Positions 26,111 through 33,984 of a DNA stretch of 46,721 nt are shown piece by piece. This DNA comes from Lachnospiraceae bacterium (lineage in GTDB: Bacteria; Bacillota_A; Clostridia; Lachnospirales; Lachnospiraceae): the NCBI GenBank assembly GCA_024684065.1, contig JAIKXO010000348.1, positions 1 through 46,721 of the forward strand. The letters are read 5' to 3'. The position numbers and the translations under genes were made by a program. A model generated the notes under the pieces. It was not told where the DNA came from, did no database searches, and worked only from the letters and a program-made list of their open reading frames with translations. Positions within the stretch are counted from its first letter, which is position 1; each line of letters begins with the position of its first letter.

Positions 26111-26809
26111 TCAGGCAAGCAGCGCTTTATACTGCTCATTCCTTATTTTTTTTGAGGAAGACAGGATCAGATAATCACAGCCTGCCCTCCTTGCGGCTTC
26201 TCCATCCCTTGAGTCACGGTCTCCTATCATAATGATATCGGAAGCGCCGTATCCGTGATCGGCCATGATAAGCTTCAGTCCTTTGGGATCGGGCTTTAAT
26301 ACTCCGAGCCTTTCGTCCGTCGCCTCATAATATCCGTCGGCGGAAAGGCCAAGTGCTTCAAGCTTATCGGCAATCGGATAATCAGAAAAAATAAAGCATG
26401 AAATCCCATGCTTCTTAAGCAGGTCAAATATCCCCGCAGCCTCATCGTCGCGGCATCTTCTTATATATTCAAGAGGCCTTCTGTATATCCATTCCTCCAC
26501 GGCATCCTTTACTTCCTCTTTGGACATTTTAAGCAGGGAAGCCGTATAGGCATATTGCTGCCCGGCAAGTCCTTCTTCTGTCCCCGGCGTTTTTTCGGAA
26601 ACCTCTGTCTCATGCCAATTTTCCCGTATCTTTCTGAATTTTCTTACGGCTAAAAGCTCCTTTATGCGAAACGGATGCAGAAGATAAAATTTTACAAGCT
26701 CTGCCGCCATTATGAGACGCATCTTTTTCTGAAAATAAAGAGTGCCGTCGAGATCCCAGACGACGGCCCTGTATGATAGTAATGATCTGTGTTTTGTCGC
26801 CATACTCAT
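26111..26809 (-). CDS. HAD-superfamily phosphatase paired with UbiA
   Basis: A 232-residue HAD hydrolase. Motif I is WDLDGTLY with D19 and D21, motif II is FIFSDYP, the motif III lysine is in VLKPDP and motif IV is IGDRDSRDG. The cap is helical. Its start overlaps the UbiA-family stop by 4 bp. In related lineages a HAD domain is fused or adjacent to decaprenyl-phosphate phosphoribosyltransferase-like UbiA proteins, where it could remove the 5-phosphate from the polyprenyl-phosphoribose product. That role is inferred here. Confidence 0.85.
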   Translation of the reverse strand: MSMATKHRSLLSYRAVVWDLDGTLYFQKKMRLIMAAELVKFYLLHPFRIKELLAVRKFRKIRENWHETEVSEKTPGTEEGLAGQQYAYTASLLKMSKEEVKDAVEEWIYRRPLEYIRRCRDDEAAGIFDLLKKHGISCFIFSDYPIADKLEALGLSADGYYEATDERLGVLKPDPKGLKLIMADHGYGASDIIMIGDRDSRDGEAARRAGCDYLILSSSKKIRNEQYKALLA

Positions 26810-27732
26810 GTCTCAAACATCCATGCGTCGCTCCATATCGAAAGCGCCGGGATATCAACGAAAGTCAGAACAAGAAAAAGCACTACCAGAAAAGCCAGAT
26901 AAATAATAAGCGGCTTCTCGCGATAGAGCTTTTCAGGCTTCTGGGCTGCCGAATCAGGCTTATAGGCAATATAGAGATAAAAACAGAACAGGCCGATAAT
27001 AAACGGAACTGTAATAAGGTATTCAATCCTGTATTTTAACAGAAAGATACCTATGCAGAAGGTCGAGCTCATAGCGTAAAAGAACGCTGAGATCAAAAGC
27101 GACTGCTCGGTATAGTATTTAAAGGATCTGCGGTAAAGCCCCGCCTGCGAGGGATCTCCTATCATGCGGTACTCCGCAAACCGCTTGGTTGCCATGAGGA
27201 AGGCCCCGCCCATCCAATAGCCTATCAGAATACTGGAGGGAGGGATAAAAGCAGTCGTTACGATAAACCAGCCCAGAAGAAGCCTTATCATATTATTGAT
27301 GGATTCCGAAAGAACATCAACGTAGGGAAGATCCTTTGTCCTTGCCGGTTTTACATTATAAAGCACTCCCATAATAAGGAGCCATAATTCCATATACAGG
27401 AAATATCTGTTTACAAGGAGCGAAAGGATTACGCCGATCAGTATACAAACGGCATATTCCAGCATAACCAGGGAGAATTTCATGTTTTCCGAAACAACCG
27501 GGCGATATTTCTTAGTCGGATGAAACCTGTCAAACTCCGCGTCAAGCCATTCATTGATCACATAATTGGCGGAAGCAATGAAACATGTCGCAAAAAATCC
27601 AGTTATGAATTTAAGCAGAAGATCACCGGAAAAAGGCGTGTCCGTAAGCAGCATGGCTATTGCCGTTCCGGGTATGATGAATGCGTTCTTCACCCAGTGA
27701 TCCGGCCTGGCTATCTTGATATAATTATTCAT
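26806..27732 (-). CDS. UbiA-family prenyltransferase, polyprenyl-phosphate phosphoribosyltransferase-like
   Basis: A 308-residue integral membrane protein with about eight to nine hydrophobic segments. The N-terminal ARPDHWVKN and the first acidic motif NEWLDAEFD (N60, D64, D68) followed by RFHPTKKYRPV resemble the Rv3806c-like branch. Members of that branch move phosphoribose from PRPP to a polyprenyl phosphate. They differ from quinone-type UbiA proteins, which prenylate aromatic rings. The second motif region is DLPYVDVLSE. The coupled HAD gene supports the assignment. Quinone or haem prenylation is less likely, as no such genes are near. Confidence 0.75.
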   Translation of the reverse strand: MNNYIKIARPDHWVKNAFIIPGTAIAMLLTDTPFSGDLLLKFITGFFATCFIASANYVINEWLDAEFDRFHPTKKYRPVVSENMKFSLVMLEYAVCILIGVILSLLVNRYFLYMELWLLIMGVLYNVKPARTKDLPYVDVLSESINNMIRLLLGWFIVTTAFIPPSSILIGYWMGGAFLMATKRFAEYRMIGDPSQAGLYRRSFKYYTEQSLLISAFFYAMSSTFCIGIFLLKYRIEYLITVPFIIGLFCFYLYIAYKPDSAAQKPEKLYREKPLIIYLAFLVVLFLVLTFVDIPALSIWSDAWMFET

Positions 27733-27757
27733 TTATCAATCTCCCCTTTATATCATC

Positions 27758-27827
27758 CGGCAGATGTCCTTTTTCCCTGTTTATCCGATCTTTGATCGGA
27801 TCATTTCCTTCTTGATTACATCTGCCG
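27758..27827. repeat. Nested hairpin between rpe and the UbiA gene
   Basis: An outer 10-bp perfect stem CGGCAGATGT/ACATCTGCCG (27758-27767, 27818-27827) encloses an 8-bp stem ATCCGATC/GATCGGAT (27783-27790, 27794-27801) followed by CATTTCCTT. The inner part is the M3 module of the dispersed family with its usual tail. It fills most of the 104-bp gap and ends just before the UbiA ribosome site. Confidence 0.7.
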
Positions 27828-27836
27828 CAGGAATGT

Positions 27837-28493
27837 TTAATATTCCCTGAAAATCCCTTTGAAATACCTGACGTTTTCCTTTATATCCCCTTTAAACACC
27901 GAAGAGCCCATCACTATCACATTAGCGCCCGCATCAAGGACAAGCTTTACGTTTTCCTTTGTGATGCCTCCGTCCACTTCTATATCCGTGAAGAGCCCGT
28001 TGGCTTTAAGCTCTCTCCTCAGTGTTTTTACCTTATCAACGCAGTTTAAGATAAGCTTTTGGCCGCCAAACCCCGGCTCAACAGTCATGATAAGGAACAT
28101 TTTTGCCTTTCCGTAGAGAGGTCTCAGAACGGATATATCCGTGTCCGGCTTTACAGATACCCCGGCCTGCATCCCCAGGTCATTTATCTGCATGACCGTT
28201 CCGAGAAGATCGCTGCAGGCTTCCACATGCACAGTTATTATATCCGCCCCGGCTTCTTTAAAATTCTTTAAGAATCTGGACGGTTCCTCGATCATAAGAT
28301 GAACATCTAACTTCAGATCGGTCACCTTCCGGACAGAACGAAGAACAGGAAGTCCGAAGGAGATATTCGGTACAAACATTCCGTCCATCACATCAAAATG
28401 TATGTAATCGGCTCCCGCCTCCTCAGCTTTTTTTATATTGCTTCCCAGCTCTGCGAAATCAGCAGACAGTATTGATGGCGCTAACAGAATCAT
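27837..28493 (-). CDS. rpe: Ribulose-phosphate 3-epimerase
   Basis: Pentose phosphate pathway enzyme interconverting ribulose 5-phosphate and xylulose 5-phosphate. The 218-residue TIM barrel has the family marks APSILSADFAELG, HFDVMDGMFVPNISFG, LDVHLMIEEP, MTVEPGFGGQ and VDGGI. Metal-binding His and Asp residues are in place. The ATG overlaps the rsgA stop, with AAAGGAG just upstream inside rsgA. The rsgA-rpe order is standard in Firmicutes. Confidence 0.97.
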   Translation of the reverse strand: MILLAPSILSADFAELGSNIKKAEEAGADYIHFDVMDGMFVPNISFGLPVLRSVRKVTDLKLDVHLMIEEPSRFLKNFKEAGADIITVHVEACSDLLGTVMQINDLGMQAGVSVKPDTDISVLRPLYGKAKMFLIMTVEPGFGGQKLILNCVDKVKTLRRELKANGLFTDIEVDGGITKENVKLVLDAGANVIVMGSSVFKGDIKENVRYFKGIFREY

Positions 28494-29371
28494 CAGAATC
28501 TCCTTTTCCTTTCTTTAAGTTCCTCAAATATAGCCGAGTAATTCTGATACCGGGTTTTGTTTATTTCCCCGTTTTCAACGGCCTCCTTGATCTTACAGCC
28601 GGGCTCATGGGTATGGGAGCATGGCGAATAATAACATTCGAAACCTGTGTCAAACTCAGGATAGTATGCGCTGAGATCCCACGGATCCATACCGAACAGT
28701 TCAAAGGAGGAGAACCCAGGTGTGTCCATTATAAAGGTTTCCTGATCTATCGGTATTATCTCGGAATGTCTTGTGGTCTGCTTCCCTCGCTCGGTTTTCC
28801 TGCTAAGGCTTCCTGTTTCTGAGTATATCTTATCCTGGAGACAGTTTATGAGCGTGGATTTCCCGACCCCTGACGGCCCCGCAAGACTTGTGGTCCTGCC
28901 CTTCAGCAGTTCTTTAAGCTCAGGGATCCCTTCTCCGTTTATGGAACAGATAAAAACCGTGGGATAAGAGGAGTGTTCATAAACTTCCTTCAGTTCAAAT
29001 ATCGAATTTTCATCTGCTAGATCTGTCTTGCTGAAGCAGATCACCGATGAAAGCCCGTTCAAGGCATATTGAAGCAGAAGTTTATCAAGCATCATCAGAT
29101 TGGGTTCGGGGTAAGTGACCGAAAAGACTATCAACGCCTGATCCACATTGGAGACGTTCGGCCTTATAAGCTCACTCTTTCTGGGAATTATAGCATTTAT
29201 GCTTCCTTCCATATCCTTTGTGTCAGTGATATCTATCTCGCAATAGTCTCCGACCAAAGGCTTTATACCGGTCAGTCTGAAAATCCCTTTGGCCTTGCAG
29301 GCATAGGTCTCTCCATCCTCGGCAAACACATAATAGAAACCCGCGATCCCTTTTATTATCCTCCCCCGCAT
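28493..29371 (-). CDS. rsgA: Ribosome small subunit-dependent GTPase A
   Basis: A late 30S assembly GTPase with a circularly permuted G domain, 292 residues. An OB fold (about 1-70) is followed by G4 (FSKTDL, 113-118), the P-loop GPSGVGKST (165-173) and G3 DTPG (216-219). The C-terminal zinc site has C246, C251, H253 and C259. It lies between prkC and rpe, as in many Firmicutes. All functional motifs are intact. Confidence 0.97.
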   Translation of the reverse strand: MRGRIIKGIAGFYYVFAEDGETYACKAKGIFRLTGIKPLVGDYCEIDITDTKDMEGSINAIIPRKSELIRPNVSNVDQALIVFSVTYPEPNLMMLDKLLLQYALNGLSSVICFSKTDLADENSIFELKEVYEHSSYPTVFICSINGEGIPELKELLKGRTTSLAGPSGVGKSTLINCLQDKIYSETGSLSRKTERGKQTTRHSEIIPIDQETFIMDTPGFSSFELFGMDPWDLSAYYPEFDTGFECYYSPCSHTHEPGCKIKEAVENGEINKTRYQNYSAIFEELKERKRRF

Positions 29372-29375
29372 GCCG

Positions 29376-32084
29376 CTATTCCCTGTTAAAGGTCACGGCT
29401 ACCGGAGCAGTCGTAGTGTATTCCGCCGCAAGGTTTATATAGGTCACCGTAACTGCGCCGGAATCACTTCCCGTTATTCCGCTCTGCACAAGATTATAAG
29501 GAAATACTACCGTTGAAAACCTTCCAAGCTCGACCCCTGCGGCATTGACAAGTACTATTATCGCCTCAGTTCCGGCAAGATAATCTGCAGGGGCCTGTAT
29601 ATTAAAGTTACAGGAATAAGTAATGGGACCGGAACTTACCTTAAGATCCACATTATCACCCTCATTTACCGTCGTGCCCGCAGGTACGCCCTGAGCTATG
29701 ACGATTCCTTTCGCCACGGTATCATTTGGCTCTTCATTTACATTTGCATAAGTGAGGCCGGTTTCATCTAAAATAACCTTGGCTTCTTCCAAAGTCTTTC
29801 CGTTCAGGTCGGGAACGACTACCTCTTTTACGGGCCTTCCTGTGCATATGTAAATAGTGACCTCGCTTCCCAAAGGAGCGGTCGCTAACGACTCCGGAGA
29901 CTGCCTTACTACGGAATTCATGTCGGCAGTGGGATCATCCACTTCTTCTTCTAAGACCTTGAACTCCTCGTTCTCGAGAGAAACTCTTGCCTCGGCTTTT
30001 AACAGTCCAACTACGTTCGGAACCTCTATCATCTTAATATCGCTTTCGTTATCGCCCTCACCCTCGCCTTCAGCGGCTGCGACCTTTCCGCTTGAAACCA
30101 CAAGATCAAGCACTCCTCCCTCTTCTATGGCCTCTCCGGCCGCAGGCGACTGTTCGGAAATATAATCTTTTTCGTAAACCGTGGATTCCTTGTAGGACGC
30201 CTTTGCCGTAAGTCCCGCTTTTTTTAAGACTGCAGACGCTTCATCAAGGCTGAGCCCCACAACCGAAGGCGTTTCGACCATCCCTTCCGCGATTTTGCTG
30301 AGCGGGGTGGCACTAAACAGCCCCATGGCCCTTCCGACGACAAAAACCGCAACCAGGGCTATAACTACTGCGGCAACTATCAGGAGGAAAGACATGATAC
30401 CCTCCATCTTCGGGTCCACATCCCCCTCATCCCTGGTCTCCATATAGGTTTCTTCTTTATTCTTCTGTTTCAGGCGTTTCCTTTCATCACGCTCTAATTC
30501 TCTTTCCGCTTTCTCAAGCTCTCTGGCTTCCCTTTCGGTGCGTAATCTTTCTTCCTTCTCTGCTCTTTCCTGTTCCTTTCTTTCCTTCTTTTCCTGGGCC
30601 TTGCTTTTCTTTTTGTTCCGTGTCCTTGTATTCTTCCGGGAAGATTCTTCCTCGGTATCGGGTTTTACTTCCTCTGTTCTTTTCTGATTGACAAGCTTAG
30701 GGGTAAAAAGAAAATCTATCATCTCTTCATCCCCGTCATCCTCAAGTTCCTCTACCGTAGGAAGCTCGATCTGAGGTCTCATCTGCTGTTGCGGCTTTAC
30801 ATATTGCTGCTGGTTATTATGCTGCATGGCCGGATCCACGGGATATGGATTCTGCATCTGCTGAGCAGGATCGGGAGGATAGGGTCCCTGCATCTGGACA
30901 TACTGAGGATCCGCCATATACGGATTTGGCATCTGCTGAGCGGGAATCTCCCCCGGATATAAATTCGGTGCCTGATTCGCCTGAGGTCCATTATATCGCG
31001 GACGACGGTCGTTCATGGGCTGTTCCTGGGGGTGCGCGTCATTTCTCTGACGCATGGGATACTGATCCTGCATCCCGGGAATCTCGCCCTGATAAGGATT
31101 AGGCGCCGGTCGGCCTGAGTACGCCTGGTTCTGATACATCTGGTCCCTGTAGCTTTCCTGCATGGGATCCTTTGTCGACCGCATTATCTCCTGCCTGTCT
31201 TTTTCAGTGATCGTTCTTGTCCCGGCATTGCTTGCCGCATCCTGGATGACCACGAAATTTTCGTCAGGATTGATCAGGGAGCGCTTTAAATCATTTATCA
31301 GCTCCGTGATGTTCATATATCTTCTGTCAGGATTCTTCTGGGTACACTTAAATATGATCTGTTCTACTGATACGGGCATCTCCGCCACATACATCCTGGG
31401 CGAAGGCATTTCTTCCTGGATATGCTTGATGGCAATAGAGACGGTCGTCTCTCCGTCAAAAGGCACTCTTCCGGTCACCATTTCAAACAGCGTTATACCG
31501 ATGGAATAAATATCGCTTTTCGCGTCCGAATATCCTCCCCTGGCCTGTTCCGGCGAGGTATAATGAACGGAACCCATTGCATGAGTCGTAATGGTATCGC
31601 TGGTAGCAGCCCTTGCTATACCGAAATCCGCGACTTTGACCTTCCCGTCCCTTGATATTATTATATTCTGAGGCTTGATATCCCTGTGGATTATCCCCTT
31701 GTTATGAGCGGCCTCTATACCCATAGAGACCTGAATAGCTATGCTTACGGCTTCCTTTACCGAAAGCCGGATCTTTTTTTCTATATAATTTTTGAGGGTG
31801 ATACCGTCTACAAGTTCCATTACAAAGTAATAGAGCCCGTTTTCATCTCCCACATCATATACGTTTACTATATTCGGGTGCATGAGCCCGGCAGCTGCCT
31901 GAGCCTCCGCTTTAAATTTGGATACAAAGTTCTTATTGGAGGAATACTCCTCTTTCAGCACCTTGATGGCTACTTCCCTGTTGAGTTTCCTGTCGATGGC
32001 CTTGTATACATTGGCCATGCCTCCGGTGCCGATCAGTTCGATAACCTCGTACCGCCCGCCTAACATAGTCCCCGGAACTATCAT
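29376..32084 (-). CDS. prkC: PASTA-domain serine/threonine kinase with a P/Q/N-rich linker
   Basis: A membrane Ser/Thr kinase that senses muropeptides or lipid II in this family and controls growth and the envelope. Kinase domain about 10-270: GTGGMANVY, catalytic K41, HRDIKPQN (D135) and DFG (D153). Residues about 310-440 are very rich in Pro, Gln, Asn, Tyr and Met. They are followed by a strongly charged Lys/Glu/Arg stretch (about 480-548), one TM helix (about 564-584), three PASTA repeats (about 605-667, 687-749, 756-818) and a C-terminal beta domain of about 80 residues. At 902 residues it is well above the usual 600-700. It overlaps the prpC stop by 4 bp. Confidence 0.95.
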   Translation of the reverse strand: MIVPGTMLGGRYEVIELIGTGGMANVYKAIDRKLNREVAIKVLKEEYSSNKNFVSKFKAEAQAAAGLMHPNIVNVYDVGDENGLYYFVMELVDGITLKNYIEKKIRLSVKEAVSIAIQVSMGIEAAHNKGIIHRDIKPQNIIISRDGKVKVADFGIARAATSDTITTHAMGSVHYTSPEQARGGYSDAKSDIYSIGITLFEMVTGRVPFDGETTVSIAIKHIQEEMPSPRMYVAEMPVSVEQIIFKCTQKNPDRRYMNITELINDLKRSLINPDENFVVIQDAASNAGTRTITEKDRQEIMRSTKDPMQESYRDQMYQNQAYSGRPAPNPYQGEIPGMQDQYPMRQRNDAHPQEQPMNDRRPRYNGPQANQAPNLYPGEIPAQQMPNPYMADPQYVQMQGPYPPDPAQQMQNPYPVDPAMQHNNQQQYVKPQQQMRPQIELPTVEELEDDGDEEMIDFLFTPKLVNQKRTEEVKPDTEEESSRKNTRTRNKKKSKAQEKKERKEQERAEKEERLRTEREARELEKAERELERDERKRLKQKNKEETYMETRDEGDVDPKMEGIMSFLLIVAAVVIALVAVFVVGRAMGLFSATPLSKIAEGMVETPSVVGLSLDEASAVLKKAGLTAKASYKESTVYEKDYISEQSPAAGEAIEEGGVLDLVVSSGKVAAAEGEGEGDNESDIKMIEVPNVVGLLKAEARVSLENEEFKVLEEEVDDPTADMNSVVRQSPESLATAPLGSEVTIYICTGRPVKEVVVPDLNGKTLEEAKVILDETGLTYANVNEEPNDTVAKGIVIAQGVPAGTTVNEGDNVDLKVSSGPITYSCNFNIQAPADYLAGTEAIIVLVNAAGVELGRFSTVVFPYNLVQSGITGSDSGAVTVTYINLAAEYTTTAPVAVTFNRE

Positions 32085-32824
32085 ATCTCCACCTCATCAT
32101 AAAACGGATCGACTAAAATGACCGTAACATTATCCTTTCCCCCGTTATGATTGGCCATTTTTATCAGTCTGTCCGCACACCCCTTAAGATCTTCACTCTC
32201 ACTTACTATCTTTAATATCTCCTCTTCCTCCACCATATTGGTAAGTCCGTCAGAGCAAAGCAGGAGAATATCCCCTTCTCTAAGATCTACCTCAAAAAAA
32301 TCGATATCGATATCATCAAGAACCCCCACTGCTCTTGTAATGATATTCCTGTCAGGATGGGATCTGGCTTCATCCTTTGAAAGTTCTCCGCTCCTGACCA
32401 TCTCCTCAACGAGGGAATGATCCTTCGTTATCTGCATTATTTCGTCGTTTATGATATAGAGCCTTGAATCTCCGACATTTGCCACATAAAGGATATCATC
32501 GATCACACAGCCGGCCACGACCGTAGTCCCCATTCCGCTGTAGGACTCATCCTCCAGGGCCTTTTTATGTACCTCGGCATTAGCGGCCTCTATTGCCCCC
32601 TTCATTATCCGTACAGGTTCGGTATCCTCCGACATCATGGCTTCATGTTCGATAGTCCTGACAGTACATAGCGAAGCGTAATCTCCGGCGCTGTGCCCGC
32701 CCATTCCGTCTGCAACGACAAACAGATTCGGAAGATTGCCCAAAGGCATTTCGCAGAAGAAATAACTGTCCTGGTTCATATCCCTTCTTCTGCCAATATC
32801 TGTTTTAGCGTAAATCTTCAGCAC
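32081..32824 (-). CDS. prpC: PP2C-family serine/threonine phosphatase
   Basis: Metal-dependent phosphatase that opposes PrkC, 247 residues from the chosen start. Conserved elements are RDMNQDSYF, VADGMGGHSAGDYA, GMGTTVV, VGDSRLY, LLLCSDGL and GGKDNVTVI, with all metal-binding aspartates. The open frame continues to a TTG at 32842, but I take the GTG at 32822-32824. AAGGAG lies 7 bases upstream of it, and the family begins with a short strand before the T-D-x-G-x-x-R segment. It overlaps prkC, as is standard for the pair. Confidence 0.94.
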   Translation of the reverse strand: MLKIYAKTDIGRRRDMNQDSYFFCEMPLGNLPNLFVVADGMGGHSAGDYASLCTVRTIEHEAMMSEDTEPVRIMKGAIEAANAEVHKKALEDESYSGMGTTVVAGCVIDDILYVANVGDSRLYIINDEIMQITKDHSLVEEMVRSGELSKDEARSHPDRNIITRAVGVLDDIDIDFFEVDLREGDILLLCSDGLTNMVEEEEILKIVSESEDLKGCADRLIKMANHNGGKDNVTVILVDPFYDEVEI

Positions 32825-32868
32825 CGCATTGCTCCTTATCAAAGATTTTGATTTTATAATGGCACTTC

Positions 32869-33984
32869 TTAAAAACTATTCAGATAATGCCTTCTGAGCT
32901 GTCCGCAGGCCCCGTCAATATCACGTCCAAGCTCTCTCCTAATAGTAACATTAATATGATTTTTATCAAGTTTATTTTGAAATGCCCTGACCTCGGCTGC
33001 TTCCGGCTCTCTGAGTATAATTCCGCGAGCGGTTCTGTTTTCTGTGCCTTTTTGTTCTGCGGTCTCATGATCTCCGCCCGTATCCGGCTCTTTACGGACG
33101 GGATTTACGGGAATGAGGTTTACATGCGCATTAAGACCGTATAAAAGCTCTGAAAGCCTGTCCGCATCCTCATTTCCGTCATTAAAGCCTTTGATAAGAC
33201 TGTACTCAAAAGTAAGGCGCCTGTTTCTTCCCTCGTAATAATCACGGCAGGCCTCGATAAGCTCGTCGATAGCATAACTGTCAGCTATGGGCATCAATTC
33301 CCTGCGCTTTTCATCAAAAGCCGCATGCAGGGATACCGCCAGTGTAATACTCAGGTTTTCTTCCTTAAGCCTTTTTATCCCTTCCAGAATACCGCAGGTT
33401 GAAAGGGTTATGTTCCTCTGGCTTATATTCAGCCCCGATTCGGAATTAAGAAGTCTTATGAAGGAAACCGAGCTTTCGTAATTGTCGAGAGGCTCCCCCG
33501 AACCCATTATCACGACATTGGAAACCCGTTCTCCCGTATCCTTTATTATTCCGTACACCTGACCGAGCATCTCTCCCGCTGTCAGGTTTCTTGCAAGCCC
33601 TTCGATCGTCGAAGCGCAGAACCTGCAGCCCATCCTGCAGCCGGCCTGTGAGGACACGCACACGCTGTTTCCGTGCTCATACCTCATGAGCACGCTTTCT
33701 ATTATATTCCCGTCATAAAGCCTGAAGAGGTATTTCTTTGTCCCGTCAAGCTCAGAGCTTTTTACGAGCTCTTTCGTAACAGGATATATCATAAAGTCTT
33801 CTGACAGCTCATTTATAAGCGCCGCAGGAATATTTGACATTTCCCCGTAGTTTTCAACACGCTTTTTATGGAGCCAGTCAAAGATCTGATCCGCCCTGTA
33901 GCGCTTATGCCCCATATTTATGATAATTTCTTCAAGCTCAGAATGTAAAAGGCTCCTTATATCTGATTTATTTGTATGTTCCAA
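32869..33984 (-). CDS. rlmN: Dual-specificity RNA methyltransferase RlmN
   Basis: Radical SAM enzyme that makes 2-methyladenosine at A2503 of 23S rRNA and A37 of some tRNAs. From a TTG start (33982-33984) the iron-sulfur cysteines are C116, C120 and C123 in GCRMGCRFC. The C-terminal acceptor cysteine is C360 in DGACGQL. TTG is chosen because the family starts one or two residues before a KxDIRSL-like segment. Longer ATG starts run 47 bases or more into rsmB, and the TTG overlaps it by 17. About 20 extra hydrophilic residues (near DTGGDHETAEQKG) are inserted after the PVNPVR segment. Confidence 0.92.
   Translation of the reverse strand: MEHTNKSDIRSLLHSELEEIIINMGHKRYRADQIFDWLHKKRVENYGEMSNIPAALINELSEDFMIYPVTKELVKSSELDGTKKYLFRLYDGNIIESVLMRYEHGNSVCVSSQAGCRMGCRFCASTIEGLARNLTAGEMLGQVYGIIKDTGERVSNVVIMGSGEPLDNYESSVSFIRLLNSESGLNISQRNITLSTCGILEGIKRLKEENLSITLAVSLHAAFDEKRRELMPIADSYAIDELIEACRDYYEGRNRRLTFEYSLIKGFNDGNEDADRLSELLYGLNAHVNLIPVNPVRKEPDTGGDHETAEQKGTENRTARGIILREPEAAEVRAFQNKLDKNHINVTIRRELGRDIDGACGQLRRHYLNSF

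Noticed and set aside
25810..26139. Minus-strand ORF of 109 residues across the MITE-like element
   Set aside because: It reads through the inverted repeats, resembles no protein family, has no ribosome site and overlaps both flanking genes.
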